Shown: positions 17,808 through 25,841 of the stretch, piece after piece
How positions within the stretch are numbered: position 1 is the stretch's first letter
How the letters are laid out: each line of letters opens with the position of its first letter
Assembly: GCF_016820515.1 (NCBI RefSeq)
Contig: NZ_JADHDV010000015.1
Coordinates: 1-64,000 of the forward strand
Source: Pseudoxanthomonas beigongshangi
GTDB lineage: Bacteria > Pseudomonadota > Gammaproteobacteria > Xanthomonadales > Xanthomonadaceae
Reading direction: 5' to 3'
DNA: 64,000 nucleotides
Notes under the pieces: model-generated
What the model was told of the DNA's origin: nothing
The model's input: the letters and a program-made list of their open reading frames with translations, nothing else
The model's database searches: none
Made by a program: the position numbers and the translations under genes

Positions 17808-18488
17808 ATGCCATCGTTGTTCCGCCTGGGTGCGGTCGTCCTGACCGCCACGTTGCTGCTGTTGGCGGCGATGGCCAGCGTGAAGGGAGGAGAGTTGGAA
17901 AACCGTTTGTGGAAGGCCGCCAGCGCCGGCGATGCGCGCGGTGTCGATACCCTGATCCGGCAAGGCGCCGCGGTGGACGCCCGCGATGGCGAGGGACGCA
18001 CCGCGTTGTTGCTTGCCACCCACGCGAACCAGATCGAAGCCGCGCGGGTGCTGATCCAGGCCGGCGCCGACGTCAATGCCAAGGACGCCATCCAGGACAG
18101 CCCCTACCTCTATGCCGGCGCGCGCGGGCATCTGGAAATCCTGCGGATGACCCTGGCCCACGGCGCGGATCTGCTCAGCACCAACCGCTACGGTGGAACC
18201 GCGCTGATTCCGGCCGCCGAACGCGGTCACGTGGAGACGGTGAAGACCTTGATCGAGGCCGGCGTGGATGTTGACCACGTCAACCGGCTCGGCTGGACCG
18301 CGCTGCTGGAGGCGATCATCCTCGGCCAGGGCGGCCCGCGGCACGTGCGCATCGTGGAGGCGTTGATCGCGGCGGATGCCGACGTGAATCTCGCCGACGG
18401 TGAAGGCGTCACCCCGCTGCAGCACGCGCGTCGTCGCCAGCAGCACGGCATCGTCGATCTTCTCGTGCGGGCCGGCGCGCGCGGATAG
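17808..18488 (+). CDS. Exported ankyrin-repeat protein
   Basis: A 226-residue protein with a hydrophobic N-terminal segment (LGAVVLTATLLLLAAMASV) that is a signal peptide or anchor, followed by about five ankyrin repeats from residue 38 to the end. Clear repeat marks are GRTALLLATHANQIEAARVL, AGADVNAKD, GHLEILRMTLAHGADLL, GGTALIPAAERGHVETVKTL and EGVTPLQHARRRQQHGIVDLL. Ankyrin repeats bind proteins; small exported ones in proteobacteria have been linked to oxidative-stress protection and catalase, but the partner here is unknown. GGGAG precedes ATG 17808. A 7-bp hairpin at 17756-17773 lies in its leader. Confidence 0.83.
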   Translation: MPSLFRLGAVVLTATLLLLAAMASVKGGELENRLWKAASAGDARGVDTLIRQGAAVDARDGEGRTALLLATHANQIEAARVLIQAGADVNAKDAIQDSPYLYAGARGHLEILRMTLAHGADLLSTNRYGGTALIPAAERGHVETVKTLIEAGVDVDHVNRLGWTALLEAIILGQGGPRHVRIVEALIAADADVNLADGEGVTPLQHARRRQQHGIVDLLVRAGARG

Positions 18489-18521
18489 CAGGCCGGCCGG
18501 GTGGTCCGGCCTGTCGTTTTT
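18489..18521 (+). terminator. Intrinsic terminator after the ankyrin gene
   Basis: CAGGCCGG at 18489-18496 pairs with CCGGCCTG at 18506-18513 and is followed by TCGTTTTT. It begins immediately after the stop codon. Confidence 0.8.
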
Positions 18522-18533
18522 CCTCCCGGCATC

Positions 18534-18569
18534 GGTTGGCTGCGCGCATCTCCTGGCGCGCAGCCAACC
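18534..18569. repeat. Perfect 14-bp inverted repeat with 8-base loop
   Basis: GGTTGGCTGCGCGC at 18534-18547 pairs fully with GCGCGCAGCCAACC at 18556-18569; the loop is ATCTCCTG. It sits 12 bases after the terminator and 57 bases before the next gene. It lacks a long T tract, so it could be a second stop, an RNA-stabilising hairpin in the leader of the amidohydrolase gene, or a member of a dispersed repeat family. Confidence 0.65.
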
Positions 18570-18626
18570 CTTTCGATTCACGCGCGCCCGGCAACGGCGC
18601 GCAGTCACCGCGAACCTGGACACCCC

Positions 18627-20075
18627 ATGCTCAAGTCACTGCTTTCCGCACTCTCGCTGGCGCTGGCATTCTCGACGCCGGCCATCGCCGCCGAGCGCGC
18701 CGACGTCATCATCCGCCACGCCGCCGTCATCGACGTTGCCGGTGCGCGCGTGCTGCCCGGGCAGGCGGTGGTGCTGCGCGGGGAGGACATCGTCGCGGTA
18801 GGACCGGACGCGGAGATCGCTGCCCGCTGGCAGGCCGGGCGCAGCATCGAAGGCCGCGGACGGTTCCTGATTCCGGGCCTGTGGGACATGCATGTGCATT
18901 TCGGCGGCGGTCCGGCACTGATCGAGGAGAACAAGGCGCTGCTGCCGCTGTACATCGCCCACGGCATCACCAGCATCCGCGATGCTTCCGGGGATCTGCC
19001 CGTGCAGGTGCTGGAATGGCGCGAGGCGATCCGCAGCGGGAAACTGGCGGGGCCGCAGCTGTTCACCTCCGGGGCCAAGATCGAGGGCATCCGGCCGGTC
19101 TGGAAGGGCACACTGGAAGTCGGCGACGAGGCCGGCGTGGATGCGGCGCTGGAACGGCTGCGGCGCGATCGGGTCGATTTCGTCAAGATCACCGACAGCA
19201 CCCTGACGCCGCCGCTGTTCCTGTATGCGCTCTTCCGCGCACGCAAAGCCGGCTTGCGCACGTCCGGCCATATTCCGATGGCATTGACCGTCGCGCAGGC
19301 GATGGATGCGGGCATCCGTTCGCTGGAGCACATCGACTATGCGTACAAGGCAGGAGTGAAGGGCGAGGCCGCGATTGCGGCCGATTTCGCCGCTGGCCGC
19401 ATCGATCGCGCCGAGGCCAACCGGCGCCTGCGGGAGGGATTCGATCGCCAGACGGCGTTGGCCGCCTACCGCAATCTGGCCGCCAAGGACGTATTCGTCA
19501 CGCCCACCCTCAACGGCGGCCGGATCATCGATTTCCTGGATGTCGACGATCACCTGGATGACGACTACCTGGCCTACATCGGCCCGGGCCTGCGGGCGAC
19601 CTACGCGTGGCGCGTGGAACGCGCGGCCAAGGCGACGCCGGAGCAAATCGCCGCGCGTCACGCGCACTACCGCCAACTGGCGGCGGTGCTGCCGCTGCTG
19701 CAGGAAGCCGGCGTCACGATCATGGCCGGTACCGACGCGGGTTTCCTCAATTCGTACAACTATCCCGGCATCGGCCTGCACGACGAGCTGTCGCTGTATG
19801 TCAAGGAAGGGCTGACGCCGGCACAGGCGCTTGCGTCCGCCACCCGTGCCGGCCCGGCCTGGTTCGGCCGGCTGGACCGCTATGGTGCGATCGAAACAGG
19901 CAAGGCGGCCGATCTGGTGCTGCTCGACGCCAACCCGCTGGAAGACATCCGTGCGACGCGCGCGATCCACGCGGTGGTGCTGCGTGGTGCCGTCCACGAA
20001 CGCGCCGATCTGGATCGCATGCTGGACCAAGCCAGACGCCAGGTGGCCGCCTGGAACGCGCAGCGCGCACCCTGA
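18627..20075 (+). CDS. Exported metal-dependent amidohydrolase
   Basis: A 482-residue protein with a signal peptide (LLSALSLALAFSTPAIAA) and the amidohydrolase-superfamily fold. Metal-ligand motifs are WDMHVHF (HxH), a lysine in FVKITDS that could be carboxylated, His in SGHIPM and LEHIDY, and Asp in MAGTDAGF. The C-terminal part has GAIETGKAADLVLLDANPLEDI, which is typical of imidazolonepropionase- and prolidase-like members. Family reactions hydrolyse C-N bonds in peptides or cyclic amides; the substrate cannot be read from sequence. The periplasmic location suggests breakdown of imported compounds. It stands alone and converges on the gene at 20119. Confidence 0.84.
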   Translation: MLKSLLSALSLALAFSTPAIAAERADVIIRHAAVIDVAGARVLPGQAVVLRGEDIVAVGPDAEIAARWQAGRSIEGRGRFLIPGLWDMHVHFGGGPALIEENKALLPLYIAHGITSIRDASGDLPVQVLEWREAIRSGKLAGPQLFTSGAKIEGIRPVWKGTLEVGDEAGVDAALERLRRDRVDFVKITDSTLTPPLFLYALFRARKAGLRTSGHIPMALTVAQAMDAGIRSLEHIDYAYKAGVKGEAAIAADFAAGRIDRAEANRRLREGFDRQTALAAYRNLAAKDVFVTPTLNGGRIIDFLDVDDHLDDDYLAYIGPGLRATYAWRVERAAKATPEQIAARHAHYRQLAAVLPLLQEAGVTIMAGTDAGFLNSYNYPGIGLHDELSLYVKEGLTPAQALASATRAGPAWFGRLDRYGAIETGKAADLVLLDANPLEDIRATRAIHAVVLRGAVHERADLDRMLDQARRQVAAWNAQRAP

Positions 20076-20085
20076 ACCTCAGGGC

Positions 20086-20110
20086 GGCCGGGCACTGACC
20101 GCGCCCGGCC
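20086..20110. terminator. Hairpin between convergent genes
   Basis: GGCCGGGC at 20086-20093 pairs with GCCCGGCC at 20103-20110 between the stops of the amidohydrolase and amidotransferase genes. There is no T tract on either side, so termination is only suggested by position. Confidence 0.4.
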
Positions 20111-20118
20111 AACCCCGC

Positions 20119-20820
20119 TCACGCGGGCAGGCCGTCCAGCCATTCGCCGAACACCTGCCGGCTCCGCACGCGCATGGTTTCGTCGTGCTGGCCGGCGAGC
20201 TCGAGCATCGCGGCCGCATCCACGCCGCTGTCGCGCACTTCGCCGGCATGGCCTTCGGTCCATTCGCGCAGGCGATGCAGTTCCGCTTCCGGATGGAACT
20301 GCAGGCCGAGGATGCGGGTTCCGATCCGGAATGCCTGGACCGCGCAGGCGTCGGTTTCCGCCAGCCGCTCGGCCTGTGGCGGCAGGGTGATGGCTTCGCC
20401 GTGCCAGTGGAGTACCGGTTGCCCGGCCGGCAGGTGCCGCAGCGGCGACCGCCGGCCCGCCGGGGTAAGCCTGATCGGCGCCAGGCCGATCTCGCGTGCC
20501 GGCATCGGTGCGACCGCGCCGCCCAGCACCAGCGCGATGATCTGCGCACCCAGGCAGATGCCGAGCAGGGGAATGCCGCGCTCGGCGATGATCGATGCCA
20601 GCCGCAATTCGTCGGCGATGGCCGGATCATGACGATGATCGTTGGCGCTCATCGGTCCGCCCAGGATGATCAGCAGGTCCACGTGCAGCGGATCGATCGA
20701 CCACACTTCGTCGCCGGGTGGCCGGTAGGTGGTGACGCGGTAACCGCGTTCTTGCAGCAGCGGCGCCAGGTGTCCGGCGTCCTCGAATTCCACGTGCTGG
20801 ATGACGATCGCGTTCTTCAT
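20119..20820 (-). CDS. Class I glutamine amidotransferase-like protein
   Basis: A 233-residue protein with the triad glutaminase fold: LIILGGPMSAND, nucleophile Cys89 in LGICLGAQIIA, and the His/Glu pair in LGLQFHPEAEL near residue 173. It resembles the GuaA-type free-standing glutaminase domains that hydrolyse glutamine or gamma-glutamyl compounds; the true substrate is unknown. Its start overlaps the end of the peroxiredoxin-like gene by four bases, so the pair is co-translated. The location in a thiol-redox cluster could point to a gamma-glutamyl thiol, but this is inference. Confidence 0.78.
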   Translation of the reverse strand: MKNAIVIQHVEFEDAGHLAPLLQERGYRVTTYRPPGDEVWSIDPLHVDLLIILGGPMSANDHRHDPAIADELRLASIIAERGIPLLGICLGAQIIALVLGGAVAPMPAREIGLAPIRLTPAGRRSPLRHLPAGQPVLHWHGEAITLPPQAERLAETDACAVQAFRIGTRILGLQFHPEAELHRLREWTEGHAGEVRDSGVDAAAMLELAGQHDETMRVRSRQVFGEWLDGLPA

Positions 20821-21386
20821 TCGGCTTTCCGCGCGTTGTCATCGATGGCGCAGCCTTCGTCGGTACAGCCGGCGCTGGCGGGAGCCTCCGCATCGCCCAC
20901 CGGGATCACCGCGGACTCGGCGAGCAGGCCGCCGATCTGCGCGCCCAGCACCAAGTCGCTGACCTGGCCGAAATGCTGCATGCGGACCCGGCCGAGGCGA
21001 TCGATCAGGGTGAGGGTCGGCGTGCCCTGCATGGCGTAGGCGCGCATGGTCTGCGGAATCGGACCGCGCGGGGCGGGCCGGTCCACGCCGACCGGGAAGG
21101 GGATGCGGTATTCGTGCAGGAAAGCCTGCAATGCCTCGTGCGTCATCACCTCGCGATGCTCGAACACCGTGTGCAGTCCGATCACGGCGACCTGATCGCG
21201 TGGAAAGCCGGTGTGGACGCGCAGCGCCTGCGGCAGGCCGTGCGAAACGCAGCCGGGGCAGAGCATCTGGAAGGCTTCGAGCACGATCACCTTGCCGCGC
21301 AGGGATTCCAGGCTCGGCGGCGTGGGCGTGTTGAACCAGCGTTCCACCTGCCAGGCGGGCGCGGGGGGATGGTAGGTGTTGTCCAT
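20817..21386 (-). CDS. Thioredoxin-fold redoxin with CPGC motif
   Basis: A 189-residue protein. After GKVIVLEAFQMLCPGCVSHGLP, an AhpC/TlpA-like motif with vicinal active-site cysteines (CPGC, about residues 43-46), come VAVIGLHTVFEHRE and the cis-Pro region GTPTLTLIDRLGRV. This is the pattern of TlpA/ResA-like or redoxin proteins. No signal peptide is present, so it acts in the cytoplasm. The C-terminal tail has two more cysteines in GCTDEGCAIDD. It lies in a leftward cluster with a glutaredoxin-sized CPVC protein and a cysteine-rich MarR regulator. Confidence 0.78.
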   Translation of the reverse strand: MDNTYHPPAPAWQVERWFNTPTPPSLESLRGKVIVLEAFQMLCPGCVSHGLPQALRVHTGFPRDQVAVIGLHTVFEHREVMTHEALQAFLHEYRIPFPVGVDRPAPRGPIPQTMRAYAMQGTPTLTLIDRLGRVRMQHFGQVSDLVLGAQIGGLLAESAVIPVGDAEAPASAGCTDEGCAIDDNARKAE

Positions 21387-21395
21387 ATGGCTTGG

Positions 21396-21424
21396 GGCGC
21401 CCGCACCGTTGCGATGCGGGCGCC
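21396..21424. repeat. 10-bp inverted repeat between two redox genes
   Basis: GGCGCCCGCA at 21396-21405 pairs with TGCGGGCGCC at 21415-21424. On the minus strand it follows the CPVC gene and precedes the redoxin start by about ten bases. It may tune expression within the cluster; no T tract follows. Confidence 0.5.
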
Positions 21425-21460
21425 GCTCTCCTGTCAGTGGGGGCGAACGGCTTTTCCGGC

Positions 21461-21697
21461 TCAGCGCAGATCGGCCAGCGCGGCGCCGAAGTTGACGTGC
21501 AGTGGCAGGCCGCCCAGCACCAGCGCGGGCACGGATTTCACCCCGGCCGCTTCGGCTTCGCCGAGACGGGACTTCTGTTCGCCCAGATGGACGATTTCAA
21601 TATCGAACCGCGAGGGATCCAGCGCGGTGGCGAGCTGCTGCTCGGCATCGACGCAGACCGGGCAACCGGCGTGATAGAAAATGGCTTTCTGGCGCAT
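21461..21697 (-). CDS. Small thioredoxin/glutaredoxin-like protein with CPVC motif
   Basis: A 78-residue protein with active site CPVC (residues 12-15) right after the first strand (AIFYHAGCPVC), then FDIEIVHLGEQ and the cis-proline motif VKSVPALVLGG. This is the minimal glutaredoxin/thioredoxin fold. AGGAG lies eight bases before ATG 21697. It is 24 bases downstream of the MarR gene, so the regulator probably controls it. It is likely to reduce or be reduced by the CPGC redoxin downstream. Confidence 0.8.
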   Translation of the reverse strand: MRQKAIFYHAGCPVCVDAEQQLATALDPSRFDIEIVHLGEQKSRLGEAEAAGVKSVPALVLGGLPLHVNFGAALADLR

Positions 21698-21721
21698 ACT
21701 TGCATCTCCTCTTGCTGCTCT

Positions 21722-22432
21722 TCACAGGGTCGTTGGGGGAACCGGGCGGCGATCGATGGCAGTCGATCGCCGCCCACTCGTTTCCGCCTGGGGCGGAAGG
21801 GGAAGCCGGAACCGTTCGCGGTTCGCGGCCAGAAGTTCGTCTTCGGCGGGCGATTGCTCGCCGCAATCGATCCGCAGTTCGGCGTCGCCGAACGGGGCGC
21901 CGATGAAGGCGCAGAAATGCGGTTTCGCCGCATCGTCGCTGGCGAAGGGACGGAAGAACCGGCAGCCCAGGCAGGTCCGCAGGCCGGTGGCCAGTCCCTG
22001 CTGCTGTGCCTGTGCGATCAGCAACTGGCTCACCCGCAGCAGCGCGCCCACGTCGTCGGATTCCAGGCCCTGCAACAGGGCGGCCAGGCCATGGGCGGGA
22101 TGCTTCAACCGGTTCGCCTGCGTGCGTCCGGCCGCGCTCAGGCGGACGATGCTGGCGCGGCGGTCCTCCGTGTCGGCGCGGCGGCGGATCCAGCCCTTGG
22201 CTTCCATCGCCTTGAGCGAATCACTGAGGCTGGCCGGCGATACGCTCAGGCGCTCGGCGATCTGGCGCGCGCGCAGCCCGTCGGGCGCGGCGGCCAGCAT
22301 CCGCAATACCTGCGCCTGGCTCGGCGGCAGGGCGGCGCCCGCATCACTGCGCCAGGCCTGCGCGCGCACCAGCGAGGCGAGTTGCTCGAGGCCCGCGGCT
22401 GCCTGTTCGCGCTGGTGGGAAGGATCGGACAT
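21722..22432 (-). CDS. MarR-family regulator with a four-cysteine C-terminal extension
   Basis: A 236-residue protein. Residues about 30-130 form a MarR winged helix (PPSQAQVLRML, then ARQIAERLSVSPASLSDSLKAMEAKGWIRRRADTEDRR). The next part (about residues 150-200) holds four cysteines spaced C-X2-C-X16-C-X15-C (TCLGCRFFRP, HFCAFIG, RIDCGE), unusual for MarR proteins of about 150 residues. The spacing suits a zinc or iron-sulfur site, or redox-active thiols. Upstream, at 22443-22453, is a palindrome that is probably its own operator. Downstream are two thiol-redox genes, so a redox-sensing regulator of that cluster is a natural reading. Confidence 0.82.
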   Translation of the reverse strand: MSDPSHQREQAAAGLEQLASLVRAQAWRSDAGAALPPSQAQVLRMLAAAPDGLRARQIAERLSVSPASLSDSLKAMEAKGWIRRRADTEDRRASIVRLSAAGRTQANRLKHPAHGLAALLQGLESDDVGALLRVSQLLIAQAQQQGLATGLRTCLGCRFFRPFASDDAAKPHFCAFIGAPFGDAELRIDCGEQSPAEDELLAANRERFRLPLPPQAETSGRRSTAIDRRPVPPTTL

Positions 22433-22442
22433 GGCGGTATGG

Positions 22443-22453
22443 TAGGAGTCCTA
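22443..22453. promoter_or_regulatory. Palindrome before the MarR gene, probable autoregulatory operator
   Basis: TAGGAGTCCTA is a perfect palindrome around a central G. It lies ten bases upstream of the MarR start and next to TATAGT (minus strand, 22459-22454), a good -10 box. Confidence 0.55.
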
Positions 22454-22486
22454 ACTATATCGTTCAATGACCGTTCGTCGGCGCGC

Positions 22487-22720
22487 TCACAGCGAGGCCG
22501 GTTGGAACAGCGGCTCCCGGCTCAATACCCGCAGCCCTTCGGGCCCGCTTTCCAGCAGGCGGCGCTCGTCATGCGCCACCAGCAACTCCAACTGGAAACC
22601 GTCCTCGGGGCGCAGCAGCGCGGCGATGCGGTGAATCGCCTGCAGCGCTTCGGCGCCCTCGGCATCGAAATGACCCAGGTGGCGGTCCTGCTGCTGGACG
22701 AGAAGGCGATAGCTGGACAT
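22487..22720 (-). CDS. Small hypothetical protein downstream of pdxY
   Basis: A 77-residue protein of unknown family. It is soluble and charged, with motifs YRLLVQQQDRHLGHFDAEGA and GFQLELLVAHDERRLLESGP, which suggest a small alpha/beta fold. It starts seven bases after the pdxY stop, so it is probably the last gene of the yggS-pdxY transcript. No strong ribosome-binding site is visible. Base composition by codon position looks like real coding sequence, but its reality rests on that and on position. Confidence 0.45.
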   Translation of the reverse strand: MSSYRLLVQQQDRHLGHFDAEGAEALQAIHRIAALLRPEDGFQLELLVAHDERRLLESGPEGLRVLSREPLFQPASL

Positions 22721-22727
22721 GGTGATC

Positions 22728-23629
22728 TCAGGGAGAAAGGGAGGAGGCGGGCAGCAGCAGCTCGCCGCTGCGATGGAGCAGGGTGTGGCGAAGCGCCGCG
22801 ACGACGCGTTCGCATGCCTGCGCGACCGCGTCGTCCAACGGAATTCCCGCCAGCAGGCGCGCGGCGAGTTCCGCGCTGAACAGATCGCCGGTGCCCTTGG
22901 TGTCGGCGGACAGGCGCGGATGCCGGATCACGCGGGTGCTGTCGCGGGTGACGACCGCCACCCACATGCATCCGGCTTCCCATGCCTCCGGCGCCGCGCT
23001 GGTGACGACCACCCAGCGGGTGCGGCCGGTCAACAGGCGGCGCGCGGCCGCGAACACGCTTTCGGGGGCGCGGCCATGATCCGGCACCAGTTGCGCGAGT
23101 TCAAATCCGTTCGGGGTGATGCCATCGGCGAGAGGCAGCAGATGGCGCCGGTAGGCGTCGATCATGCCGGGGTCGACATAGATGCCGCTGTCGTGATCGC
23201 CGATCACCGGGTCGACAAACAGTTGCAGCTCCGGCAGTTCCACGCGAAGCCGGGCGATCCAAACCGCCAGCGCCGCGGCCTGCGCGGGCTCGCCGAGGTA
23301 GCCGACCACCACCGCGCGTAGTTGCCGCAGCGCGCCGCGCGCGCGCAGGTCCGACAGATAGCCTTCGAACCACGGCAGCGGGATGACGCCGCCATGCAGG
23401 CTGGGATGTGCGGCGTGTTGCTCAGCAGCACCGTGGGCACCGCAGCCACGCTCAATCCGTGCGCCTCCAAGGCCGGTACGGCGACGGCGTTGCCGACCCG
23501 GCCATAGACGACCTGTGACTGCACGGACACCACGTCCAGCCGCAATGGCAGCGACGCGGCGTCCACCTGGTGGGTCACCGTCGCCAGCCGCTCCGCCAGT
23601 CCGGCGCCGCCGTCGTCGCGCAGGCTCAT
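22728..23629 (-). pseudogene. pdxY: Pyridoxal kinase PdxY, disrupted by a one-base frameshift
   Basis: Two frames together make a complete PdxY of about 300 residues. The 5' frame, starting at 23629, gives [20 protein letters not shown] and [11 protein letters not shown]. The 3' frame continues with [51 protein letters not shown] and SADTKGTGDLFSAELAARLL, which carries the catalytic GTGD. The junction is at about 23407-23408: adding one base there restores NTPHYPSLHGGV, the expected family sequence. The enzyme phosphorylates pyridoxal to PLP. Either the gene is broken or the read has a one-base error. Its start overlaps the yggS stop by four bases. Confidence 0.85.
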
Positions 23630-24444
23630 GCCGCGCTGCCTTCGCCGGGCCAGAAGTGGCTGTCGGGCAGGGCGCGGGCGCCGAAGATGGCCTGGCCGAC
23701 CCGCACGACGGTGGCGCCTTCCTCGATCGCGATCTCGTAATCGCCGGACATGCCCATCGACAATTCATGCAGTTCGATGCCGGCCGGCGCCTGATCGCGC
23801 AGGCGATCACGCAGTTCCCGCAGCTGCACGAAACAGCGGCGCACCCGCTCGGCATCCTCGGAGAACACCGCCAGGGTCATCAGGCCGCGTACCCGCAGGG
23901 CGGAGAAGGCGGGCAGTTCGCGCAAGAAGGCGGCGACCTCCTCCTCCGGCAGGCCGTACTTGCTGGCCTCGCCCGAGGTATTGACCTGCACGAACACGTC
24001 CAGCCCGCGTCCTTCCAGTTGCAGGCGCCGGTCCAGTGCCTCGGCCACGCGCAGGCTGTCCAGCGCCTGGAACTCGGCGGCGAACCGCGCCACCAGCTTG
24101 GCCTTGTTGGTCTGCAGGTGGCCGATGACCGACCAGCGCAGATCCGTGAGGTCGGCCATCGCCTCCCACTTGCGATGCGCTTCCTGCACCTTGTTTTCCC
24201 CCAGCAGGCGGCAGCCCGCGGCATGGGCCAGGCGGATGTGCGGCTCGTCCATGGTCTTGCTGACCGGCAGCAGGCGCACGCCGGCGGGATCGCGACCGAT
24301 CCGCGCGCAGGCCGCCCGCATGCGTGCATCGACTGCGGCGAGGTTGTGGTGGAAGTCCTCGACGCTCTCGGCGCGCGGATAGCGACCGTGCCGCGAATGC
24401 GAGGTGGAAGTGGACGGAACGGGAGCGGGGGAGGAGGTGTTCAC
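23626..24444 (-). CDS. yggS: PLP homeostasis protein YggS (PLPBP family)
   Basis: A 272-residue protein from GTG 24444, preceded by AAGGAAA eight bases upstream. The core from about residue 28 is the YggS barrel: LLPVSKTM (PLP lysine in the strand), [61 protein letters not shown] and [13 protein letters not shown]. It binds PLP without catalysis and balances free PLP pools. The first 27 residues are a low-complexity extension. It is co-transcribed with pdxY and divergent from ptsJ, so the whole group manages vitamin B6. Confidence 0.9.
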   Translation of the reverse strand: MNTSSPAPVPSTSTSHSRHGRYPRAESVEDFHHNLAAVDARMRAACARIGRDPAGVRLLPVSKTMDEPHIRLAHAAGCRLLGENKVQEAHRKWEAMADLTDLRWSVIGHLQTNKAKLVARFAAEFQALDSLRVAEALDRRLQLEGRGLDVFVQVNTSGEASKYGLPEEEVAAFLRELPAFSALRVRGLMTLAVFSEDAERVRRCFVQLRELRDRLRDQAPAGIELHELSMGMSGDYEIAIEEGATVVRVGQAIFGARALPDSHFWPGEGSAA

Positions 24445-24510
24445 CAGGATGGTTTCCTTTGCGTGAAGCGCGCGTTTGGCACGGGCGCCGTTGACACAGG
24501 CCAGATTCTA

Positions 24511-24528
24511 TATTGTCATGGGACAATA
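24511..24528. promoter_or_regulatory. Perfect 7-bp-arm palindrome at the ptsJ start, candidate PtsJ operator
   Basis: TATTGTC at 24511-24517 and GACAATA at 24522-24528 flank ATGG. It sits between the divergent yggS and ptsJ genes and touches the ptsJ start codon. A TTGACA at 24491-24496 could be the ptsJ -35 box. Binding there could control both directions. Confidence 0.6.
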
Positions 24529-25826
24529 TGAAAATCACCGGAAACACCGCCGCCGAGATCTTCGAGCGCATCCGCCTGCTGGTGCGGAGCGGGCAATTGC
24601 GACCGGGCGATTCACTGCCGCCGGTGCGGGAACTGGCGCTCAACCTGGAGGTCAACCGCAACACCGTCGCCGCCGCCTACAAGCGCCTGGTCGCGGCGGG
24701 TATCGCCGCCACCCAGGGCAGGCTGGGCACGGTGATCCGCGGCGACGAGGTGCTGGGCGAGCAGGAGGGCACACCGCATGCCACTCCATTGATCGATCTG
24801 GCCGGCGGCAATCCGAATCCGGACTGGCTGCCCGATCCCGCCGCCGCGCTGGCCTCGCAACGGCGACCGCCGCGGCTTTATGGCGCGCCGTTGATGAATC
24901 CCGAGCTGGAGACCTATGGCCGCGCATGGTTGTCGCCCGATTGCCCGGCCGGGCCGGCCATCGACCTGACCCACGGCGCGGTCGATGCGGTCGAGCGCCT
25001 GCTCGCCGCCTATCTCGCGCCGGGCGATCGGGTGGTGGTGGAGGATCCGTGCTTCCTCAGCAGCATCAACACCCTGCGCACCGCCGGCTTCGACGCCATC
25101 GGCGTGCCCATCGATGGCCAGGGCATGCGCGCGGACGCGCTCGAAGCCGCGTTGGAGCAGGGCGCACAGGCGGTGATCATCACGCCGCGCGCGCACAACC
25201 CCACCGGTTGCAGCCTGGGCGCCAGCCGCGCGAAGGCGCTGCGCGCGGTGCTTGCGCGCCATCCGCACGCGCTGGTGATCGTGGATGACCATTTCGCGCT
25301 GCTGGCGAAGGCGCCGTACCACGACGTGATTCCGAAGAACGCGCAGCGCTGGGCGCTGGTGCGTTCGCTGTCCAAGGCGCTGGGGCCGGATCTGAGGCTG
25401 GCGTTCGTGGCATCCGATGCGCGGACCTCGAATCGCCTGCGCCTGCGCCTGGCGGGCGGCACCAGTTGGGTCAGCCACATCCTGCAGGACATCGCGCAGG
25501 CCTGCCTGCTGGATTCGCGCAACCGGCAGATCAAGGGGGCGCGGGAGGACTATGCGCGCCGCAGGCAGCAACTGGCCGAGGCGCTGCGCGACGAAAACAT
25601 CGCGACCCCGGCGGCGGACGGCCTCAATCTCTGGTTGCCGCTGGCCACGGATGGCGGCCGAATCGCCGGCGATCTCGCCCGCCACGGCTGGCTGGTGCGG
25701 GCGGGTGAAGCATTCGGCGTCGGCGCTCCGGCGCGCGGACTGCGTGTGACGATATCGACGCTGACGCCGGAGCAGGGCCGGCGCTTCGCCGCCGATCTGC
25801 GTGGTGCGCTTACGCGCGCCGGCTGA
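24528..25826 (+). CDS. ptsJ: MocR-family PLP-dependent transcriptional regulator PtsJ
   Basis: A 432-residue protein: a GntR-type winged helix at residues about 5-70 (RPGDSLPPVRELALNLEVNRNTVAAAYKRLVAAGIA) joined to an aminotransferase-like domain with LTHGAVDAVERLL, VVVEDPCFLSSINTLR, TPRAHNPTGCSLGA, DDHFALLA and the PLP lysine at about residue 283 in RSLSKALGPDLRLAF. These match enterobacterial PtsJ, which senses PLP and represses the pyridoxal kinase gene pdxK. The divergent yggS-pdxY pair makes the same role likely here. ATG 24528 gives the normal start (MKITGNTAAEIFERI); very little leader separates it from the likely promoter. Confidence 0.9.
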   Translation: MKITGNTAAEIFERIRLLVRSGQLRPGDSLPPVRELALNLEVNRNTVAAAYKRLVAAGIAATQGRLGTVIRGDEVLGEQEGTPHATPLIDLAGGNPNPDWLPDPAAALASQRRPPRLYGAPLMNPELETYGRAWLSPDCPAGPAIDLTHGAVDAVERLLAAYLAPGDRVVVEDPCFLSSINTLRTAGFDAIGVPIDGQGMRADALEAALEQGAQAVIITPRAHNPTGCSLGASRAKALRAVLARHPHALVIVDDHFALLAKAPYHDVIPKNAQRWALVRSLSKALGPDLRLAFVASDARTSNRLRLRLAGGTSWVSHILQDIAQACLLDSRNRQIKGAREDYARRRQQLAEALRDENIATPAADGLNLWLPLATDGGRIAGDLARHGWLVRAGEAFGVGAPARGLRVTISTLTPEQGRRFAADLRGALTRAG

Positions 25827-25841
25827 TCGCCGGCGCCAGGT

